This document shows positions 17,434 to 26,279 of a stretch of DNA of 58,398 nucleotides, in pieces. This DNA is from Paracoccus beibuensis (GTDB lineage: Bacteria > Pseudomonadota > Alphaproteobacteria > Rhodobacterales > Rhodobacteraceae). The stretch's first letter is position 1. Every line of letters begins with the position of its first letter. A program made the translations under genes and the position numbers. Location: the NCBI RefSeq assembly GCF_026162625.1, contig NZ_JAOTBD010000023.1:1-58398 (forward strand), read 5' to 3'. The notes beneath the pieces were generated by a model. It had not been told where the DNA came from. It saw only the letters and a list, made by a program, of their open reading frames with translations, and made no database searches.

Positions 17434-17898
17434 TCAGAACCGCCCGTCCCGGATGCGCATCTGCCGGGCGCGCGTCAGGATCGCATCCTCGACCGCGCGC
17501 ACCGTTCCGGGCTCGACCGCCGCGCCGCCGGGACCCTGCAGCGACAGCCGCAGGCTGCGCGCATCCAGCGCCGGATCGCTGATCTGGATGGTGGCACGAT
17601 AGGACCGGCCGCCGCCGGGGGGCGTGCCATAGCCGGTCTGGATGACGCCGGTGAAGGGATCGACCGTCTGCACCGGCAGGAAGTTCAGCACGTCCAGGCT
17701 GGCGTTCCACAGGTACTTGTTCACGCCCACGGTCCGGTTCGGGTTTTCCGACCGCATGAGGACGTCCTGGATGCGCGTGGTGCTCTCGTCCGGCCGCGTC
17801 TGGGAATAGTTCGCCCCGGTATCGCCCCGACCGCAGGCCGCCAGCCCGGCGCAAAGCGTCGCGACGATCGTCAGGCGCGCAGCGCGTGCAAAGATCAT
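17434..17898 (-). CDS. DUF3576 domain-containing lipoprotein
   Basis: A 154-residue predicted lipoprotein of unknown function. The lipobox CAGLAA-Cys22 is followed by a conserved core: VNKYLWNASLDVLNFLPVQTVDPFTGVIQTGYG with APPGGGRSYRATIQISDPALDARSL-like sequence. This pattern defines DUF3576, found beside leuS-lptE in Rhodobacterales. The association with leuS-lptE suggests an outer-membrane assembly role, which is inference. The start is chosen for the signal peptide and the GGGGGA upstream; the frame stays open further upstream but without signal character. Confidence 0.85.
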   Translation of the reverse strand: MIFARAARLTIVATLCAGLAACGRGDTGANYSQTRPDESTTRIQDVLMRSENPNRTVGVNKYLWNASLDVLNFLPVQTVDPFTGVIQTGYGTPPGGGRSYRATIQISDPALDARSLRLSLQGPGGAAVEPGTVRAVEDAILTRARQMRIRDGRF

Positions 17899-18133
17899 GC
17901 CATCCCCCGTGGTTTTCGTCAGCGCCAGCATTAGCGCGAACAGCGGTGCCGAAACAAGCGCATTGGGCGCCGGCGGCGGCCCTGCGGCGACTTTGCCCGA
18001 CGCCCGCCGGGCCGCCGTCGCAGCGGCGGCAGCGCAAGTGTGGCCCAAGTGCATCACGGAAACGGGCAAAGAAATCAGTCCACACGTGATTCCGTTGCAT
18101 CACGAGTTCGAAAGGGTGAAACAAATCGGCATA

Positions 18134-18158
18134 CCCAGGGCGGGATCGCCGGCTTGGG
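18134..18158 (+). promoter_or_regulatory. Hairpin in the porin 5' untranslated region
   Basis: CCCA-GGCG (18134-18137, 18139-18142) pairs with CGCC-TGGG (18147-18150, 18155-18158), forming an interrupted eight-pair hairpin that ends 28 bases before the porin ATG. The 288-base region between the DUF3576 start and the porin must hold two divergent promoters. I could not pick a convincing -35/-10 pair; TTGCAT at 18094-18099 is the best -35 candidate. Confidence 0.35.
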
Positions 18159-18186
18159 CATCAGAGAGACAAGAGGGAAAACCACC

Positions 18187-19188
18187 ATGAAAAAGGCTCT
18201 TATCGCCTCCACCGCGCTGGTCCTGACCGCCGGCTGGGCTGCTGCCGACGTGACGATCTCGGGTTATGGCCGTACCGGCGTGATCTATTACGAAAACGAC
18301 GCGGACGTGAACGAGACGCAGGTGATTTCGCGCCTGCGCATGAACATCGACGCGGCGACCTCGACCGACGCCGGCGTCGACTTCGGTGCCCGCTTCCGCA
18401 TCCAGTGGGACCAGAACCAGGACGACGCAGGCGAACTGAACGCCGGCAAGCTCTATGTCACCGCCAGCGGCCTGACCGTTGAAATCGGTAACACCGAAAC
18501 CGCTCTGGACAGCTCGGGCCTGATCTACGCGACCGAATTGGGTTCGTACGACCGTTCGGTCGGCTTCAGCGCCGTCACCGGCAACTTCTTCGCTTATGAC
18601 GCTGACGAATACGGCAATCGCATCGTTGGTGAAGATGGCAACATCGGCAACGACGGCGTGAGCCGCCTGGGCGTCTTCGCCAAGTACGAAATCGCCGGTG
18701 TGTCGGTCATGGGCTCGATCATCGACCCCGACCAGACGGACGACGTCGAGTTCCTCGAAGGTGGCAACGAGAAAGAATACAGCCTCGCGGCCGACTACAC
18801 CTGGAACGAGCGTCTGGAACTGTCGGCTGGCTACACCCAGAACGGTGCTGGCTTCGACGACAACGACATCTTCTTCGTCGGCGCCCGCTATGCCGTCATG
18901 GAGAACGCCCGCATCGGTCTGAACTACGTCGACACCAACGACGAGGACGACAGCGAGTACGGCGCCGACGGCCAGACCTTCGCCCTGTACGGTGACTACA
19001 CCCTGGCTGATGGTCTGACCAACATCGAAGCCTATGTCGCCAACAACAATCGCGATTCGAACGAAACCGACAACGCGTTCGGCGTCGGCGTGAACTACGA
19101 CCTGGGCGGTGCCCGTCTGGGTGCGTCGCTGCAGCGCGACTACGACGAAAACGTGACCGCCGACATGGGCGTTCGCTTCAACTTCTGA
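18187..19188 (+). CDS. Gram-negative outer-membrane porin
   Basis: A 333-residue general porin. A signal peptide (MKKALIASTALVLTAGWAAA) precedes VTISGYGRTGVIYYEND, alternating beta-strands, Asp/Asn/Glu-rich loops and a terminal Phe (VRFNF), the outer-membrane insertion signal. It forms passive pores for small solutes. Codon choice differs from neighbours (more GGT, CGT, GAA, GTT), as expected for a very highly expressed gene rather than a transferred one. A strong terminator follows. The start follows GAGGGAAA. Confidence 0.93.
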   Translation: MKKALIASTALVLTAGWAAADVTISGYGRTGVIYYENDADVNETQVISRLRMNIDAATSTDAGVDFGARFRIQWDQNQDDAGELNAGKLYVTASGLTVEIGNTETALDSSGLIYATELGSYDRSVGFSAVTGNFFAYDADEYGNRIVGEDGNIGNDGVSRLGVFAKYEIAGVSVMGSIIDPDQTDDVEFLEGGNEKEYSLAADYTWNERLELSAGYTQNGAGFDDNDIFFVGARYAVMENARIGLNYVDTNDEDDSEYGADGQTFALYGDYTLADGLTNIEAYVANNNRDSNETDNAFGVGVNYDLGGARLGASLQRDYDENVTADMGVRFNF

Positions 19189-19212
19189 TCCATCCGATCG
19201 GAAGCAGACTGG

Positions 19213-19244
19213 AGAGCGGGCCTTGCGCCCGCTCTTTTCTTTTT
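19213..19244 (+). terminator. Rho-independent terminator after the porin
   Basis: AGAGCGGGC / GCCCGCTCT (19213-19221, 19227-19235) form a perfect 9-bp stem with loop CTTGC, followed by TTTCTTTTT. It lies 25 bases after the porin stop and 14 bases before the yggS ATG, so it insulates the two. Confidence 0.93.
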
Positions 19245-19257
19245 GTCAGGTGGCCGC

Positions 19258-19920
19258 ATGGGACTGGAAGACATCAAGCGCCGCATCAGCGCGGCAGAGC
19301 AGGCGGCGGGGCGTGCACCCGGCAGCGTCACGCTGATCGCCGTCAGCAAGGTTCAACCCGCCGCACGGGTCGAGGCGGTGCTGACTGCAGGCCACACCGT
19401 CTTCGGCGAAAACTACGTCCAGGAGGCGCAGGACAAGTGGCCCGCCTGGCGCCGCCACTTCCCCGGCGTCTCGGTTCACATGATCGGGCCGCTGCAGTCG
19501 AACAAGGCGAAACCGGCGGTGCAGCTGTTCGACACGATCCACACGCTGGACCGCATGACGCTGGCGCGCAAGCTGGCGCAGCAGGTCGACGAACAGGGGC
19601 GCACGCCGCAGCTGTTCGTCCAGGTGAACACCGGCGATGAGCCGCAGAAGGCAGGCATCCTGGCGGATGAGCTTCCGGGTTTCCTGGCATCCTGCCATGA
19701 ACTTGCGCTGGCGCCGCAGGGGCTGATGTGCATCCCCCCCGAAGGTCTGGACCCGGTGCCGCATTTCCGCCTGCTGCGACAGCTGGCGAACGACAACGGG
19801 TTGCAGAACCTGTCGATGGGGATGAGCGCCGACTTCGAAGCCGCCATCGCCGAGGGGGCGACCCACGTGCGCGTCGGCTCGGCCATCTTCGGGGCGCGGG
19901 ACTACGCCGGGACGGAGTAA
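19258..19920 (+). CDS. YggS family pyridoxal phosphate homeostasis protein
   Basis: A 220-residue monomeric PLP-binding TIM-barrel protein (PLPBP family) that buffers pyridoxal phosphate. Lys31 in LIAVSKVQPA is the cofactor Schiff-base lysine. GENYVQE, MIGPLQSNKAK and the phosphate loop LSMGMSADFEAAIAEGATHVRVGSAIFG are diagnostic. ATG at 19258 is preferred over an in-frame TTG five codons earlier, which would fall in the porin terminator tail. Its end overlaps the convergent transpeptidase-fold gene by 19 bases. Confidence 0.95.
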   Translation: MGLEDIKRRISAAEQAAGRAPGSVTLIAVSKVQPAARVEAVLTAGHTVFGENYVQEAQDKWPAWRRHFPGVSVHMIGPLQSNKAKPAVQLFDTIHTLDRMTLARKLAQQVDEQGRTPQLFVQVNTGDEPQKAGILADELPGFLASCHELALAPQGLMCIPPEGLDPVPHFRLLRQLANDNGLQNLSMGMSADFEAAIAEGATHVRVGSAIFGARDYAGTE

Positions 19921-20429
19921 CCCGGCAAAGAAGGCCCCGGCACGATCAGCCGCGTTCCCGGCCGGGCGCGCCGCGCGATCCAGATCAGATCTCGACGGGC
20001 GAAGGCGATGCAGCCCTCGGTGCCAAACCGGGGACGGCGCCACTGGTGCAGGAAGATCGCCGATCCGGCACCGGGCGCGGCATCCGGCCAGTTCCAATCC
20101 GTCGTCAGGACCAGGTCATAGAGCGGATCGGGTCGCCGCATCCGCTCGTGGCTGGCGGGCAGCGGCGCGCGGGCGTGGTGGTTGTAGGCCGGATGGGCGG
20201 AATCGTCGCACCAGAGATCGCCGGGACCGATCGACCGCGCCCAGGACGCCGGACGCGGAAGCCGGTCGGCCCGATACCAAAGGCCGGTGATGCGGTGCAC
20301 GCCCGCAGGGGTGGCGCCGTCGCCTTCGCGCTTGGCCGCCGTCACGCCCGTCTTGCCGATGCTGCAGGGGAACACCCGCCCAAGGAACCGCAGCCCATGC
20401 GGCGTCAGGACCATGTCGTCCGCGGTCAC
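19902..20429 (-). CDS. L,D-transpeptidase (YkuD-fold) family protein
   Basis: A 175-residue protein with the YkuD catalytic pattern: His128 in SAIFLHQW and Cys140 in FGTEGCIAF. There is no signal peptide or membrane segment, which is known for this short subfamily (COG3786-like). It may modify peptidoglycan only if exported by an unseen route, or act on a different peptide. The ATG overlaps the ribA stop (ATGA at 20429-20426), so it depends on ribA translation. Confidence 0.8.
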   Translation of the reverse strand: MTADDMVLTPHGLRFLGRVFPCSIGKTGVTAAKREGDGATPAGVHRITGLWYRADRLPRPASWARSIGPGDLWCDDSAHPAYNHHARAPLPASHERMRRPDPLYDLVLTTDWNWPDAAPGAGSAIFLHQWRRPRFGTEGCIAFARRDLIWIARRARPGTRLIVPGPSLPGYSVPA

Positions 20430-21484
20430 AGCAGGTGCCCCGACTTGCGCGCCTTGATGTCGAGGTAGCCGGTGTTGTGCGGGTTGCGCGCGACGATCAG
20501 CGGCACGCGTTCAGCCACGACGATGCCGTGGCCCTCCATCATGGCGACTTTGCGCGGGTTGTTGGTCATCAGGCGGACGGACGCGAAGCCCAGCCTGCGC
20601 AGCAGCGCGGCGCCGATGCGGAAGTCGCGCTCGTCATCCTCGAATCCAAGCCGGTGGTTCGCCTCGACGGTGTCGAAGCCTTGATTCTGCAGGTCATAGG
20701 CGCGCATCTTGTTGGCCAGGCCGATGCCCCGCCCTTCCTGGTTCAGGTAGAGCAGGACGCCGGCACCCTCCTTCCCCATCGCCTCCAGCGCCGCGTTCAG
20801 CTGCGGTCCGCAGTCGCATTTCAGACTGCCCAAGACGTCACCGGTGAAGCAGGCCGAGTGCAGCCGCGCCAGCACCGGCTGATCGCGCGGCGGATCGCCG
20901 ATCTCGATGGCGTAATGTTCCTCGCCGCCGTTGTCGGGGCGAAAGATGTGCAGGCGCGACCGCTCGGCTGCCATCAGCGGCAGGCGGGCGGCGGCGACCG
21001 GCGCCATCGCGGCCTCGCTCGCCAGCTGCGCCAGGGCGGGGCCGGGCGCCAGCCGCGTCAGGCCGTCGGGTGCAGGCGCGGAAACCAGCAGCATGGCGGG
21101 CAGCAGCTCGGCCGACTTGGCCAGGGCGATGGCCGCGCGATGGGCGGTCGCGTCGCCGCCACGAAGGGTCACCAGCGGCCCCTTCATCGGCGTCATCAGG
21201 TCCGCTGACGGATCGGCCAGCGCCCGCAGCCACGCAAGGTCGGCATCCGCAGGCAGCACGACACGCGCCAGATCGCCATCATAGGTGCGCGCCTTCAGCG
21301 TCTCGGCGCGCCGACCGGTCAGCGCCAGCGCGGCGGGACCAAGCGCGCGCAGATCGGCCAGCCGGTCCGGCGACAGGGTCTCGACCGCGACAGCCAGGTG
21401 GTCTCCCAAGGCCACGGGCAGGCCCATGCGCAGGTCCACCCGCGCGCGGGCGATGGTTTCGGCAAGGGTCGGGATCAGGCTCAT
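20426..21484 (-). CDS. ribA: GTP cyclohydrolase II
   Basis: A 352-residue enzyme opening the GTP imidazole ring in the first step of riboflavin synthesis. The C-terminal half has the zinc site [18 protein letters not shown], then [19 protein letters not shown] and TNNPRK. The N-terminal ~150 residues begin [24 protein letters not shown]. They lack the DHBP-synthase acidic motifs, so this is not a working RibBA fusion but may derive from one. MSLIPTLAE is chosen as start; longer alternatives (MFQNV, MELSV) exist upstream without better ribosome sites. Confidence 0.88.
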   Translation of the reverse strand: MSLIPTLAETIARARVDLRMGLPVALGDHLAVAVETLSPDRLADLRALGPAALALTGRRAETLKARTYDGDLARVVLPADADLAWLRALADPSADLMTPMKGPLVTLRGGDATAHRAAIALAKSAELLPAMLLVSAPAPDGLTRLAPGPALAQLASEAAMAPVAAARLPLMAAERSRLHIFRPDNGGEEHYAIEIGDPPRDQPVLARLHSACFTGDVLGSLKCDCGPQLNAALEAMGKEGAGVLLYLNQEGRGIGLANKMRAYDLQNQGFDTVEANHRLGFEDDERDFRIGAALLRRLGFASVRLMTNNPRKVAMMEGHGIVVAERVPLIVARNPHNTGYLDIKARKSGHLL

Positions 21485-21618
21485 GGTGCCACGCGGATCT
21501 GAAACATTCTGAAACATAGTGCGCCGAACCGACAACTCCATGTGAGAAATCCGACATGTCGCTGGACGGTTCGCGCAACCGTCCCCACTGATTGCCCAAG
21601 CGAACCGAAGGAGGCAAC

Positions 21619-22305
21619 ATGCCCGGACTGAAAAAGATCCTGCTGGTCGACGACGAGGAAGACCTGCGCGAAGCCCTGGCCGAGCAGCTGGTCGCAACGG
21701 ACGACTTCGACGTGACCGAGGCCGGCAGCGGCGCCGAGGCGGTCGAGGCCACGAAGAACGCGATCTTCGACCTGGTGGTGCTGGACGTCGGCCTGCCCGA
21801 CACCGACGGCCGAGAACTGTGCAAGAAGCTGCGCAAGCTGAACGTCAAGTGCCCCATCGTGATGCTGACCGGCCACGACACCGATGCCGACACGATCCTG
21901 GGCCTCGACGCCGGCGCGAACGATTATGTGACGAAGCCCTTCAAGTTTCCCGTCCTGCTGGCCCGTCTGCGCGCCCAGTTGCGCACCCATGAACAAAGTG
22001 AGGACGCGATCTTCCAGCTTGGGCCGTACACCTTCAAGCCGGCCATGAAGATGCTGATCGACCAGAAGGACCGCAAGGTCCGCCTGACCGAGAAGGAAAC
22101 CAACATCCTCAAGTTCCTCTACCGCGCCCAGGACGGGGTCGTGCCGCGCGACGTGCTCTTGCACGAGGTCTGGGGATACAATGCCGGCGTCACGACGCAC
22201 ACGCTCGAGACCCACATCTATCGCCTGCGCCAGAAGATCGAACCCGATCCGTCTAACGCACGGCTGCTGGTGACCGAGTCCGGCGGATATCGGCTGGTCG
22301 CCTGA
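21619..22305 (+). CDS. OmpR/PhoB-type response regulator, possibly CenR-like
   Basis: A 228-residue transcription factor: receiver domain with DDEEDLRE and phospho-acceptor Asp56 ([12 protein letters not shown]), Lys in TKPFKF, then a winged-helix DNA-binding domain ([34 protein letters not shown] ... YRLRQKIE). No histidine kinase gene adjoins it, so it looks like an orphan. The N-terminus REALAEQL and the orphan context recall CenR, the envelope regulator of alphaproteobacteria; that is a suggestion only. GGAGG precedes the ATG and a strong terminator follows. Confidence 0.88.
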   Translation: MPGLKKILLVDDEEDLREALAEQLVATDDFDVTEAGSGAEAVEATKNAIFDLVVLDVGLPDTDGRELCKKLRKLNVKCPIVMLTGHDTDADTILGLDAGANDYVTKPFKFPVLLARLRAQLRTHEQSEDAIFQLGPYTFKPAMKMLIDQKDRKVRLTEKETNILKFLYRAQDGVVPRDVLLHEVWGYNAGVTTHTLETHIYRLRQKIEPDPSNARLLVTESGGYRLVA

Positions 22306-22420
22306 TCGGCAGGTTTCGGCGCATCCGACACGGCGCGGGAACCACCGCGTGTTCCCAGAGTTGGAACACCCGAAGCCCAGTGGTCGGTGGATGCGGCCAC
22401 ACTCCCCCTCCCTCTCTGAT

Positions 22421-22450
22421 GCCCCGGCGTTTCCGCGCCGGGGCTTTTTT
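22421..22450 (+). terminator. Rho-independent terminator after the response regulator
   Basis: GCCCCGGCG / CGCCGGGGC (22421-22429, 22436-22444) form a 9-bp stem with loop TTTCCG, followed by TTTTTT (22445-22450). It lies 116 bases after the response-regulator stop. The bases between stop and stem show no ORF that I trust, so the gene has a long 3' UTR or a short RNA ends here. Confidence 0.9.
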
Positions 22451-22900
22451 CAGGTCGTGGATGGCCGGGTTGCGGACTGGGATAAAGAGGCGGCGCGACG
22501 CTTCACGATGTCGGCCGGCGAAGGCGCTCTGGGCAGCATGGAGGAACGGTTCTGAAAAGGTCGCCAGGCGCGAGGCGGTCGCGGAATGTCATGTATCCTT
22601 GCTTGCGAAACCAATCTCATCGATGCCACGACGCGCGTTCAAGTGGTTTCGGGTCGGATTTGGGCAGTTCGACCGCTCCCCAAGCGATTGCATTCTGTGC
22701 CGTGGCCGAACTCCCGCTGTTACCGGCGATGTCGCGAACGCCACAGCCGGCATCCGGGGCAGCGCAAGTCCCGCTGAAACTGTGCCCATTCAACACGGTC
22801 CCTGATGTCTATCCTGCCCCGGACGACGGAGCGCGAATGACCGGCGGACACGTCGAACCGGCACGACGCACGACGTGTCCGGCGCCGGATCGAGCCGGAA
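22451..22900. other. Gene-poor gap, possible decayed sequence
   Basis: Together with the preceding 3' region this is the longest stretch without a recognisable gene (22306-22900). Short open frames occur on both strands but lack the third-position G/C bias of the neighbouring genes and any family motif. A 32-codon GTG-started frame at 22457-22555, ending in SMEERF, is the only one with mildly coding-like composition. The stretch may be a gene remnant or an untranscribed spacer. Confidence 0.4.
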
Positions 22901-23875
22901 TCACCCGCGCCCGTGCGCTGCGGACCAGTCCTCGTCCGGGCCGATGGGAATGATCCGGTGCGGGTTGATCATGTCGTGGCTGAAGTAATAGTGCCGCATG
23001 AAGTGGTCAGGATGCACTGTGTCCGCCACGCCGGGCCACTGGTACAGTTCGCGCGCCCAACCCCAAAGGTTCGGATAGTCGACGATGCGCCGGCGGTTGC
23101 ACTTGAAGTGCGTGTGGTAAACCGGATCAAAGCGCACCACCGTGGTAAAGAGCCGCCAGTCCGCCTCGGTGATGCGGTCGCCGGTCAGATACCGGTGCTG
23201 CGCCAGCGCCCCCTCGATCCAGTCGAGGCTGTCGAACAAGGGCACGACCGCCTTGTCATAAGCTTCCTGCGACGTGGCGAAGCCTGCCTTGTAGACGCCA
23301 TTGTTGACGGTGTCATAGATGCGGGCGTTCACCTCCTCGATCCGGTCGCGCAGATCGGCGGGCCAATAGTCGTCGGTGTTCCCGGTGATCCCGTCGAACG
23401 CGCCGTTGAACATGCGGATGATGTCGGCGCTTTCGTTCGATACGATCTGCCCCGTCTGCCGGTCCCAAAGCACCGGCACCGTCACCCGGCCGGACGCATC
23501 CGGCTTGGCTTTCAGATAGACCTGACGCAGGTAGTCCAGCCCGAACTGGCGGTCGCCGGTCGCGCCGGGGAAGTCGGTCCTGAACTCCCACCCGTCCTTC
23601 AGCATCTCGGGGTGGACGACCGACACGTCGATATGGTCCCGAAGGTCCTTCAGCGCCCGGAAGATCATCGTGCGATGCGCCCAGGGGCAGGCATGGCTGA
23701 CATAGAGGTGATAGCGCCCGCTTTCGGCGGTGAAGCCGCCCTCGCCCGTCGGGCCTGCGCTGCCATCGGCGGTCACCCAGTTGCGGAACTTCGACGTGTC
23801 GCGCTTGAACTCTCCGCCCGTGCTGTCGGTGTCGTACCATTCGTCCTTCCAGACGCCCTCGACCAACTGACCCAT
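22901..23875 (-). CDS. Glutathionyl-hydroquinone reductase-like GST (YqjG/ECM4 type)
   Basis: A 324-residue xi-class glutathione transferase. Catalytic Cys63 sits in YVSHACPWAHRTMIF. VPVLWDRQTGQIVSNESADIIRMFN binds glutathione, and the helical domain carries RYLTGDRITEADWRLFTTVVRFDPVYHTHFKCN, which is diagnostic for this class. It reduces glutathionyl-quinones to hydroquinones. It is followed 60 bases downstream by the MFS gene on the opposite end of its flank, both on the minus strand, without overlap. Confidence 0.92.
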   Translation of the reverse strand: MGQLVEGVWKDEWYDTDSTGGEFKRDTSKFRNWVTADGSAGPTGEGGFTAESGRYHLYVSHACPWAHRTMIFRALKDLRDHIDVSVVHPEMLKDGWEFRTDFPGATGDRQFGLDYLRQVYLKAKPDASGRVTVPVLWDRQTGQIVSNESADIIRMFNGAFDGITGNTDDYWPADLRDRIEEVNARIYDTVNNGVYKAGFATSQEAYDKAVVPLFDSLDWIEGALAQHRYLTGDRITEADWRLFTTVVRFDPVYHTHFKCNRRRIVDYPNLWGWARELYQWPGVADTVHPDHFMRHYYFSHDMINPHRIIPIGPDEDWSAAHGRG

Positions 23876-23935
23876 GTCATGTCCTTTCGATGATGCTGAG
23901 GCATGGAACGGACGGGGCCCTCGCTTGTTCCGAAT

Positions 23936-25252
23936 CTAGCCGATGGCCCTGTCACGGGTTTCGGTGCCGACCAGCAGCAGCGCAGCAGCGGCCAGCAGCA
24001 GCAGGACCGCGAAGCTGCCGATGGCCAGCCCGAAGCCCCGAGCAAAGACCACCGCCAACAGGCTTGGCGCCAGGATGCCGCCAAGGCGAGCCACGGCGCT
24101 GGCCGTGCCCATTCCGGTCCCGCGCAGGTGGGTCGGATAGATCTCGGGCGTGAAGGCATAGAGCGCACCCCAGGTGCCCAGCAGCGCAAAGCTCATGACG
24201 ATCAGGGCTGTCGCGACGGCGACCGCGCCGCTGGCCCAGGCAAACAGCCCGCAGCCCGCAGCCGACAGGACCAGGAACCCCGCCAGGGTTGCGCGCCGGC
24301 CGATCGCCTCGACCCCCCAGGCCGCCAGCGCGTATCCGGGCACCTGCGCCAGCGCCAGAATCACCAGAAAACCGTATCCGCGCACGAAGCCGAAGCCCTC
24401 GGTCGCCAGCTGGCCCGGCACCCAGACAAAGACGCCGTAATAGGACAGCGACACCAGGAACCAGACGGCCAGCACGCCCATCGTCGCGCGCCGCAGCGTC
24501 GGCGCGAGGATGGTGCGGGCGGCCCCTGCCGGTACCGGCGCAGGCTTCAGATGCGCCTGCGGGGGCAGCGGCTCGGCGCCATTGATACGCAGGATGCGGT
24601 CGATGACGACGCGCGCCTCGGCCTGACGGCCGGTGCGGACAAGGTACATGGGCGATTCGGGGATCCACAGCCGCAGGCCGAAACCGATCAGCGCCGGCAG
24701 CGCCGCCACCAGGAAGATCCAGCGCCACGGCGCCTCGGCTCCCAGGGATGCCGCGGCCCAGGCCGTCAGCGCCACGATGACCGTGCCGACGGCCCAGAAC
24801 CCCTCCAGCCAGACCAGCCAGCGTCCGCGGTTCTTCGGCGGCAGGAACTCGGCCATCATCGCGTAGTCCACTGGCAGCGTGCCGCCGACCGCCAGCCCTG
24901 TCAGGAAGCGCAGCGCCAGAAGCCAGGTGAAGTCCCCCGCCACGACCGAGGCCAGCCCGAAGACCGCGTCCATCGCGACGGTCCCCACCAGCACCCACTT
25001 GCGCCCGATCCGGTCGGCCAGCCGGCCGAACAGGAACGCACCCACGAACATGCCAAGGAAGAACGCCGTGCCGATCTGCAGCGCCGTCACACGCTCGACC
25101 CCGAATGTGGCCGCGACCGAAGGCGCGGCAAAGCCGACCGCGATCACCTGCATCGCGTCGGCCGCCCAGACCAGCCCGAAGATGCCCAGCAGGCGCCACT
25201 GGAACCGTCCGGTCCCCCCACGCGTCAGCGCCTCGTCGATGGTCAGCCTCAT
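23936..25252 (-). CDS. MFS transporter, sugar-porter/NiaP-like
   Basis: A 438-residue transporter with twelve predicted membrane segments. The loop GRLADRIGRKWVL after segment two and PESPMYLVRTGRQAEA after segment six are hallmarks of the sugar-porter/SV2-like subgroup of the major facilitator superfamily. An aromatic acid, nicotinate or sugar substrate is possible, but nothing nearby tells which. The start MRLTIDEAL follows AGGGGGA; an ATG ten codons earlier has no comparable site. Confidence 0.85.
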   Translation of the reverse strand: MRLTIDEALTRGGTGRFQWRLLGIFGLVWAADAMQVIAVGFAAPSVAATFGVERVTALQIGTAFFLGMFVGAFLFGRLADRIGRKWVLVGTVAMDAVFGLASVVAGDFTWLLALRFLTGLAVGGTLPVDYAMMAEFLPPKNRGRWLVWLEGFWAVGTVIVALTAWAAASLGAEAPWRWIFLVAALPALIGFGLRLWIPESPMYLVRTGRQAEARVVIDRILRINGAEPLPPQAHLKPAPVPAGAARTILAPTLRRATMGVLAVWFLVSLSYYGVFVWVPGQLATEGFGFVRGYGFLVILALAQVPGYALAAWGVEAIGRRATLAGFLVLSAAGCGLFAWASGAVAVATALIVMSFALLGTWGALYAFTPEIYPTHLRGTGMGTASAVARLGGILAPSLLAVVFARGFGLAIGSFAVLLLLAAAALLLVGTETRDRAIG

Positions 25253-25364
25253 CGGGTCCCCCTGCCGTCTTTTCCCTTGCATAACGCGCGCGGGCCGTAT
25301 GGCAACCCCGTGGCTCGACAGGCACGGCCCCCGCCGTTAGGGTCCGCCCCCAAAGGAGAGCCGC

Positions 25365-26150
25365 ATGTTCACCATCGCCACCTGGAACATCAACTCGGTC
25401 CGCCTGCGCGAGGGGCTGGTCGCCCGCCTGCTGCAGGACGAGGGCCCGGACGTGCTGTGCCTGCAGGAATGCAAGTCGCCGGTGGACAAGATCCCGCTGA
25501 CGAAGTTCCGCGACCTGGGCTATCACCACATCGTTGCGCGGGGCCAGAAGGGCTATAACGGCGTCGCCATCCTGTCGCGCCTGCCGCTGGAGGATGCGGG
25601 CGACCGCGACTATGCGCGGCTGGGTCATGCCCGGCACGTATCCGCGCGGCTGGAAAACGGCGTCGTGATCCACAACATGTACGTGCCTGCGGGCGGCGAC
25701 GTTCCCGATCGCACGGTGAACGAGAAGTTCGGCCAGAAGCTGGATTTCGTGTCCGAGATGCGCGACGTCTTCCACGCCGACAAGCCGCAGAAGTCGATCC
25801 TGGTCGGCGACCTGAACATCGCCCCGCGCGAGGACGACGTGTGGTCGCACAAGCAGCTTCTGAAGATCGTCAGCCACACGCCCATCGAAGTCGAGCACCT
25901 GCTGGCCGCGCAGGATGCCGGCGGCTGGGTCGACGTGACGCGCCAGGACATCCCATCGGGGCTGCTCTACAGCTGGTGGAGCTATCGCGCCAAGGACTGG
26001 GACGCCGCCGACAAGGGCCGTCGGCTGGATCACATCTGGGCCAGCCCGGACATCGCCAATGCCGCGCACAACAGCCGCATCCTGCGTCCCTGCCGCGGGT
26101 GGGAGGGCCCCAGTGACCATGTCCCGGTGCTGGCCAGCTTCGATCTGTGA
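25365..26150 (+). CDS. xthA: Exodeoxyribonuclease III
   Basis: A 261-residue AP endonuclease/3' exonuclease for base-excision repair. All family motifs are present: ATWNINSVR, CLQECK (metal Glu), YNGVAIL, GDLNIAP, RLDHIWASPD and the terminal SDHVPVLASF with the catalytic Asp-His. AAAGGAG precedes the ATG. It is a single gene, divergent from the MFS transporter. Confidence 0.95.
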   Translation: MFTIATWNINSVRLREGLVARLLQDEGPDVLCLQECKSPVDKIPLTKFRDLGYHHIVARGQKGYNGVAILSRLPLEDAGDRDYARLGHARHVSARLENGVVIHNMYVPAGGDVPDRTVNEKFGQKLDFVSEMRDVFHADKPQKSILVGDLNIAPREDDVWSHKQLLKIVSHTPIEVEHLLAAQDAGGWVDVTRQDIPSGLLYSWWSYRAKDWDAADKGRRLDHIWASPDIANAAHNSRILRPCRGWEGPSDHVPVLASFDL

Positions 26151-26211
26151 CACGGGGCGCCGGTGATGCCGGCCGCGGGGTGGCAGGCGGGTGCCGGCGA
26201 TGCAATCCGCC

Positions 26212-26240
26212 CTTTTGTTCGCCCGCCCGACGCCCCATAT
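26212..26240 (+). promoter_or_regulatory. Heat-shock (RpoH-type) promoter candidate for cnoX
   Basis: CTTTTG (26212-26217), a 15-base spacer and CCCCATAT (26233-26240) resemble the sigma-32 consensus CTTGAA / CCCCATNT. The -10 match is complete and the -35 match is partial. It would place transcription start about 33 bases before the cnoX ATG, consistent with a chaperone-thioredoxin gene under heat-shock control. Confidence 0.4.
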
Positions 26241-26279
26241 TGACCCCAAGCGCCAAGAACCGAACGATCCGGGGACGAC

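Noticed and set aside
18187..19188. Porin as a horizontally acquired gene because of different codon use
   Set aside because: The bias toward GGT, CGT and GAA is the expected signature of very high expression, and the protein is a standard family member for the group.
22380..22805. 141-codon plus-strand frame in the gap after the response regulator
   Set aside because: It reads through the terminator stem, has no ribosome site, no codon-position bias and no recognisable motif.
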